Source: RGIG6291 sp964602275
GTDB lineage: Bacteria > Bacillota > Clostridia > TANB77 > UBA1234
DNA: 9,324 nt
Reading direction: 5' to 3'
NCBI GenBank assembly: GCA_964602275.1
Contig: CAZRQF010000038.1
Span: forward strand, 1 to 9,324
The position numbers and the translations under genes are program-made. Numbering within the stretch: position 1 is the first letter of the stretch; the number at the start of each line of letters is the position of its first letter. Positions 5,397 to 9,324 of the stretch are shown here, one piece after another. The notes under the pieces are model-generated. The model saw only the letters and a list, made by a program, of their open reading frames with translations. It did no database searches and was not told the DNA's origin.

Positions 5397-7581
5397 TCAC
5401 ACTTTATTAAAAATTTGCATATATTTTTCCAATTTATATTTAAGTCCTGTAATTCTTTGCTTTATATTCGAATTATTTATCATAAATTGTACCATGTTTT
5501 CAAGTCCCACAATTACTAAAAGCTCTTTTGCTCTAGTAACTCCAGTATATAATAGATTTCTAGTATATAGCATTGGAGGTCCACTTACAATCGGCATAAC
5601 AACAACCGGAAACTCACTTCCTTGACTTTTATGAATAGTAATTGCATATGCATGTTCAAGTTCTTCAATGTTAGATGCATCGTATTTTACAAGTTTTTCA
5701 TCATCAAAAACGACTTCTATATTGTCATCGATAATTTTTGTTATTCTTCCCATATCTCCATTAAAGATACCTGTGCCATAATTGCTTCGGTCTATGCTCT
5801 CCCAACACATATCATAATTATTTTTTATTTGCATGACTTTATCGCCTTCTCTAAAAACAACATCGCCATAACTTTTTTCTTTCTTGGTAGTCTTTGCAGG
5901 ATTTAAAACTTTTTGTAATTCTTTGTTTAAATTTTTAGTTCCGGCATCGCCTTTTTTAGTTGGTGTCAACACCTGAATATCCTGTATAGAATCATAGTTA
6001 CCGTAATTTGCAAGTCTTTCACTTGTTAAGTTACCTATTTGATTTACAATGTCGTTGGCCCTTAAAAAGAAGAAATCTCCATCTTTTTTAGATAAGTCTA
6101 TCATCTCGCCATTATTAATCATATGTGCATTTGTTATTATATTGCTCTCTGCAGCTTGTCTATAAATATTCGTAAGCTTTACAGTTGGTATCATGTCACT
6201 TTCAATTAAGTCTTTTAATACATTGCCCGGTCCAACTGATGGAAGCTGGTCACTATCGCCAATTAGCACAAGTCTAGTTTTATCAAATAAACCTTTTAAC
6301 AAAAAGTGCATCAATACAATGTCAACCATAGACATTTCGTCAACAATTACAACATCTTTATCTATCTTTGCAACGCTGTAATTAAGCGAAATTTCGTCTT
6401 CTTCAGTTTTTCCAAGCTCAAGCAATCTATGTAAAGTTTTTGCTTCTTCACCTGTTGTTTCAGTTATTCGTTTTGCCGCTCTTCCTGTTGGTGCACAAAG
6501 AGCTACATCAAGCCCTTCTTTTTGCATTATAGTAATTGCTGTCTTAATTATTGTTGTCTTACCAGTACCCGGTCCACCAGTTATTATTGTAACTTTATTT
6601 TTAAAGATTGTTTCCACAGCTTTTCTTTGCTCTTCCGACAAATTTATACCTAATTTTTTCTCCGTTACAGAAATTTTATCTGCTAAACTATGATAAATTT
6701 TTACGCTGTCATTGCACATCATAAGTAATCGTTGAGCAACGCTTTCTTCTGCTTCAAAATAACTTTTTAAAAATAGTTTCTCGTCTTCTACATATAGTTC
6801 TTTAGAAATTAATAACGCACTTATTTCATTGTCAACAAGCTCTTTTTCGACACCTAATATATTAGACACATATTCTAGTACATTTTGTTTCAAAACACAT
6901 GTATTTCCATTTCTCGAACTTGTAGATAGTGCATATTTTATTCCACTAGCAATTCTAAAATTAGAATCATAATCTATGCCCAAGCTAATCGCCATTTTGT
7001 CGATTGTCTTAAAATCTACGCCATATAAAATAGACAACAGAGAATATGGATTTTCTTCGATTTTGTCTATCGCATTAATCCCGTATTCTTTATATACTCT
7101 TGCAGCGTTTGTCGCACCAATACCATACTTTTGAAGAAAAATTACAATTTGCCACAACTCCCATTGTTTATTAAATTCTTCTGAAATTTGTGTAGCCTTT
7201 GCACTCGTAATTCCGTTTATTTCAGCCAATTTATATGGTTCAAATCTTAATATATAAATCGCATTATCGCCAAATTTATCAATAATTTTCTTACTCGTTA
7301 CAGGACCAACGCCTTTAATTATTCCGCTACCTAGATATTTTTCTATCTCCCTTGTCGAAACTGGCATAAGCTTTTCAAAAGTGTCAACTTTAAATTGCTC
7401 ACCATAAGTGCTATGCGTAACCATTTTGCCATAAAGCATTACAACATCGCCCGTCGAAATAAAAGGCATATATCCGTACCGCAGTAACTAATGTTTCATC
7501 TTCTAGCTCAACACTACATACCGTATAACCATTTTCTTCATTTGTATATACAATTTCATCAACTTGCCCTTTGATTTCCAT
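5397..7581 (-). CDS. recD2: RecD2-type 5'-3' DNA helicase, needs a +1 frameshift at codon 36
   Basis: The start is ATG at 7581 with AGAGGAG at 7587-7593. The first 35 residues (MEIKGQVDEIVYTNEENGYT..., N-terminal OB-type region) are in one frame. At 7474-7476 the frame reads CGG, and it stops at a TAG (7411-7413), giving only 56 residues. Skipping the C at 7476 makes GGA and continues as GYMPFISTGDVVMLYG, exactly as the family expects, to a 727-residue protein. Family features in full-length numbering: helix-hairpin-helix repeats at about 80-190 (GSGIIKGVGPVTSKKI), Walker A at 335-343 (GGPGTGKTT), motif II VDEMSMVD, motif III GDSDQLPSVGPG, then TIHKSQGSEF and YTGVTRAKELL. RecD2 is an SF1B helicase in repair and replication-fork processing without RecBC. 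Apart from the single frame break the gene is intact with no other stop, so it is either functional through recoding, freshly mutated, or carries a sequence error. The next in-frame ATG (7469) has no ribosome binding site. Confidence 0.88.
7474..7479 (-). other. Apparent +1 frameshift site in recD2 (GTA CGG A)
   Basis: The reading frame before this point is GTA (7477-7479) then CGG (7474-7476). The homologous frame continues with GGA at 7473-7475, so the C at 7476 must be skipped. CGG is an otherwise unused codon in this window. No Shine-Dalgarno-like stimulator or strong downstream hairpin is obvious. Sequence error is the main alternative. Confidence 0.7.
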
Positions 7582-7628
7582 TTTTTCTCCTCTAATAGCA
7601 TTTTTTGTAATATATATTATACATTATT
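7548..7628 (-). repeat. 81-bp direct repeat, copy at the recD2 start
   Basis: The sequence is identical to 8748-8828 over all 81 bases; mismatches begin at 7547 and 7629. In minus-strand order it holds a -10 box (TATAAT, 7616-7621), ribosome binding site AGAGGAG (7587-7593), the recD2 ATG (7579-7581) and ten further codons plus one base. The upstream nuclease gene's stop codon (7617-7619) lies within the -10 box of this copy. Confidence 0.95.
7616..7621 (-). promoter_or_regulatory. -10 box for recD2 within the repeat
   Basis: TATAAT on the minus strand lies 34 bases before the recD2 ATG, with the ribosome binding site between. The -35 position falls outside the duplicated block, in the nuclease 3' end (ACAAGA-like, poor match), so promoter strength probably differs between the two repeat copies. 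This is a sequence match only. Confidence 0.4.
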
Positions 7629-8715
7629 ATTTTTTTCCTCTTGTTGCTGTATTTCAAATATAGCCTTTTGGCTCTCAATTTCCGCCTTAAGTTCTTCTTC
7701 TGTTGGCAAATATATTTTATATTTAGTTGCGAAAAGTTGTTCATTACCATTTAATATAGAATATCTTGCCACATCTGCATCCGTATCCGTACAAAGCAAA
7801 ATTCCAATTGTTGGATTATCATCTTTTGCTCTTTTTAATTCATCATACATTCTTACATACATGTCCATTTGCCCTATATCTTGATGAGTTACCTGATTAG
7901 TTTTTAAATCGATTAATACGAAACATTTTAAAATATAATTATAAAAGACTAAATCAATAAAATAATCGCCTTTTTCTGTGCGAATATGTTGTTGTCTTTC
8001 TACAAATGCATAACCTTTTCCGAAGCTCCATTAAAAATTTTTGCAAATTACTTATTATGCTCGTTTCAAGCTCCGTTTCCGTATAAGTGTCTTCTAATGA
8101 AAAACCCAAAAATTCTGCAATTAACGGATTTTTTATAAATTCTAGCTTATCCATCAAATAATGTTCTTTGTTTTTATCTTTCATTTCTTCAATAACAGGT
8201 TCTTTTACTTGTGATTTTAATAATCTATAATAGTATTGCGATGATATATTTCTTTGTAATGTTCTTACGCTCCATGTTTGTTCTGCGGTTTCTTTCTCGT
8301 ACCATTCTCGTGCTTTTTCATCTTCTACTTGCAACAATATTTTGTAATGAGTCCAAGATAATATTGTATTTGATTTTGCATTCACTGAATGCAAAATGTT
8401 TGGAAAAGTTTTGTAAAATTGTAAAAAATAGTATAAATTTCTTAATTCAAATCCTTTACCATATTCTCTTTTCAACTCATTAGATAATTTTTTTAATATT
8501 TCTGTTCCATAGTTTGCTCTATTTTCACCTTTCAACTCTTCTTCTGCAATTCTATAACCAATAAGCCAATTTCTTTCTACTAAAGCAACATTTACTGATT
8601 GATATGCATAGTTTTGTGCCGATTCAATAATAGAACATATGTCTTCCACAACATTATCTGTATTTTGATATTTAATAGTCATTGAATTATTTTTTATTTC
8701 TTCAATTTTCATCAT
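7617..8715 (-). CDS. DUF1016/YhcG-type PD-(D/E)XK nuclease, needs a +1 frameshift
   Basis: The first reading frame runs from ATGATG (8710-8715) for 231 residues to ...FLMEL, then CGG at 8020-8022, and ends out of frame after 253 residues. Skipping the C at 8022 gives GKGYAFVERQQ and a normal 365-residue family member. The N-terminal part (about 20-165: ALVERNWLIGYRIAEEE, YGKGFELRNLYYF, LSWTHYKILL) is the DUF1016 N-domain. The C-terminal part (about 190-350) is the nuclease, with Asp254 (YFIDLVFYN), Asp269-x-Lys271 (LIDLKTNQ) and GQMDMYVRMYDE. All catalytic residues lie after the frame break, so unshifted translation yields only the N-domain. GAGGTG (8719-8724) favours the second ATG (8712), 6 bases away. 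The family is linked to restriction, toxin-like or mobile nucleases, with biological role uncertain. It is bracketed by 81-bp repeats of the recD2 start, suggesting acquisition as a single-gene cassette. Confidence 0.82.
8020..8025 (-). other. Apparent +1 frameshift site in the DUF1016 gene (CTT CGG A)
   Basis: The upstream frame reads GAG CTT (8023-8025) CGG (8020-8022). Family similarity resumes as GGA AAA GGT (8013-8021) when the C at 8022 is skipped. CTT followed by C lets the P-site tRNA re-pair on TTC, the same slippery leucine codon used in prfB (CTT TGA C). The site has the same C-GGA layout as the one in recD2. Confidence 0.7.
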
Positions 8716-8739
8716 TCACACCTCTTTTATAAAAGCTAT

Positions 8740-8781
8740 TTAAAAACATACAATTTCATCAACTTGCCCTTTGATTTCCAT
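8740..8781 (-). pseudogene. Duplicate recD2 start: 13-residue remnant or leader peptide
   Basis: The outer repeat copy carries the recD2 ribosome binding site (8787-8793) and ATG (8779-8781). Translation gives MEIKGQVDEIVCF then TAA (8740-8742): the first 11 residues are those of RecD2, the last two come from the junction. The stop is 24 bases before the nuclease ATG, so it may act as an upstream reading frame coupled to nuclease translation, or be inert debris of the insertion. Confidence 0.6.
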
Positions 8782-8828
8782 TTTTTCTCCTCTAATAGCA
8801 TTTTTTGTAATATATATTATACATTATT
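8748..8828 (-). repeat. 81-bp direct repeat, outer copy upstream of the nuclease gene
   Basis: Identical to 7548-7628. It carries TATAAT (8816-8821), a ribosome binding site and the duplicated recD2 start, and ends 33 bases before the nuclease ATG. In this location it probably supplies the nuclease promoter. Its upstream flank (8829 onward) is probably the original recD2 upstream region. Confidence 0.95.
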
Positions 8829-8874
8829 TTTGTGAAATAAAAAGCGAACAAAGTGTAAAATAATTTTTATTGCT

Positions 8875-9033
8875 TTAAAAATGCAACTGTTTTTTCATTT
8901 TTTGCTTATTTCTAAGACTTCTAGCAAAAGCAATTATCATGCTAAGTACATCTATAAGTAACTCATAAAAAAATATCACAAAACCATATATCGCAAACGA
9001 CCAAATAAACAATTCAAGAAGAAATATATACAA
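8875..9033 (-). CDS. Possible small membrane protein, 52 residues
   Basis: From TTG at 9033 the frame encodes a hydrophobic protein (YIFLLELFIWSFAIYGFVIF..., about residues 2-37, one long or two short membrane helices) with a basic tail (RSLRNKQKMKKQLHF) that would stay inside the cell. AAAGGAG lies 9 bases before the TTG, an ideal distance. The amphipathic layout supports a real gene. Against it: small size, TTG start, and the ribosome binding site lying within the terminator stem of the upstream gene. I do not recognise the family with confidence. Confidence 0.45.
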   Translation of the reverse strand: MYIFLLELFIWSFAIYGFVIFFYELLIDVLSMIIAFARSLRNKQKMKKQLHF

Positions 9034-9076
9034 AAAAATCAACTCCTTTGTATATACTATGCAAAAAAGTTGATTT
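9032..9076 (-). terminator. Intrinsic terminator of the Rpn-family gene, overlapping a ribosome binding site
   Basis: The plus-strand arms 9036-9050 (AAATCAACTCCTTTG) and 9062-9076 (CAAAAAAGTTGATTT) form a 15-bp stem on the minus strand, with two G-U pairs, an 11-base loop and a T-run (9032-9038) after the stem. It lies about 50 bases past the Rpn stop codon. The 3' arm contains AAAGGAG, the ribosome binding site of the small membrane frame that starts right after the T-run, so the fold would also hide that site in any read-through RNA. Confidence 0.75.
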
Positions 9077-9127
9077 GGTTTTTATTTATATTTTTATTGT
9101 TATTGCCAAAATTTTCAAAGCAAAAAA

Positions 9128-9324
9128 CTATAATTTTTCAACTTCTTCTTTGGTTAATCCAGTTGATGCAACTATAATATCAACACTTACGCCATTTTCC
9201 TTCAACTTTTTAGCGGTTGATAACTTAGCTTTCTTCTCTCCTATTTCTTTGCCACGCTTTTCGCCTATTTTTTCGCCAAGTTTTATTCCTCGACTTTCAC
9301 CCTCTTGCCTGCCTTTTTCTGTTG
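9128..9324 (-). CDS. C-terminal end of an Rpn/PD-(D/E)XK 'putative transposase' family protein (partial)
   Basis: 65 codons are visible, cut at the window edge. The tail has the charged Gly/Glu/Lys repeats typical of the end of Rpn-like (recombination-promoting nuclease, transposase_31-like) proteins: EKGRQEGESRGIKLGEKIGE, then KKAKLSTAKKLKENGVSVDI, ending TGLTKEEVEKL before TAG (9128-9130). The nuclease domain itself lies outside the window, so its completeness is unknown. These proteins are DNA endonucleases that often occur in many copies in Bacillota genomes; mobility is not proven. Confidence 0.75.
   Translation of the reverse strand, partial: TEKGRQEGESRGIKLGEKIGEKRGKEIGEKKAKLSTAKKLKENGVSVDIIVASTGLTKEEVEKL

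Larger units (their letters stand above)
7548..8828 (-). mobile_element. Putative single-gene insertion cassette at the 5' end of recD2
   Basis: Two exact 81-bp direct repeats, 1,200 bp apart, enclose 1,119 bp that is almost entirely the DUF1016 nuclease gene. The outer repeat retains the recD2 start region joined to a foreign continuation (13 codons then stop); the inner copy drives intact recD2. No integrase, transposase or terminal inverted repeats are seen within it. It could be a homing-type or recombination-mediated insertion that regenerates the target gene start, or a local tandem duplication followed by replacement. The structure is certain; its mobility is inferred. Confidence 0.45.

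Noticed and set aside
7467..7469. ATG at 7469 as the true recD2 start
   Set aside because: There is no ribosome binding site before it, and family-typical N-terminal residues are encoded just upstream in the other frame behind a good ribosome binding site and ATG.
7617..7868. Independent 83-residue gene
   Set aside because: It is simply the 3' end of the DUF1016 nuclease gene; similarity extends upstream of its ATG in the same frame to the frameshift at 8020-8022.

Overview
The window is AT-rich and reads like a chromosomal segment of a Bacillota (Clostridia-type) bacterium, probably a gut or otherwise uncultured lineage. The signs are AGGAGG-type ribosome binding sites, TTG starts, an S-layer-homology (SLH) protein, RecD2 without RecBC, ComFC, and a clostridial-style prepilin. 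Every convincing gene lies on the minus strand, so transcription runs from high to low coordinates.

In transcription order: (1) 9128-9324, the C-terminal tail of an Rpn/PD-(D/E)XK 'putative transposase' family protein, cut by the window edge and followed by a strong terminator (9032-9076). (2) 8875-9033, a possible 52-residue membrane protein whose ribosome binding site lies inside that terminator stem. (3) 7617-8715, a DUF1016/YhcG-type PD-(D/E)XK nuclease. (4) 5397-7581, the RecD2 helicase. (5) 3713-5359, an exported SLH protein. (6) 2979-3665, ComFC. (7) 970-2991, a soluble KAP-like P-loop NTPase that overlaps comFC. (8) A 466-base intergenic region rich in palindromes. (9) 66-503, a prepilin-like protein with its own promoter and a terminator on each side.

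Two linked oddities dominate. First, both the nuclease gene and recD2 need a +1 frameshift to give full-length protein. In both, the break is a CGG codon whose C must be skipped so that GGA (Gly) is read. I checked every CGG by frame: these are the only two in-frame CGG codons in all the coding sequence of the window (about 2,800 codons), although CGT, CGC, CGA and AGA/AGG are used. This suggests CGG is avoided, poorly read or unassigned in this organism and acts as a +1 frameshift signal. Two local sequence errors or ordinary mutations remain the null explanation.

Second, the nuclease gene is bracketed by exact 81-bp direct repeats (7548-7628 and 8748-8828, offset exactly 1,200 bp). Each carries the recD2 -10 box, ribosome binding site, start codon and first codons. 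The nuclease gene thus looks like a one-gene cassette inserted at the start of recD2, leaving an intact promoter and start for recD2 and putting the nuclease behind a second copy.

Downstream, recD2, SLH, comFC and the NTPase are closely spaced and could be co-transcribed. RecD2 and ComFC fit DNA repair or uptake; the NTPase is of unknown role. The intergenic region 504-969 holds at least six inverted repeats, including a GC-rich REP-like hairpin unlike its surroundings.
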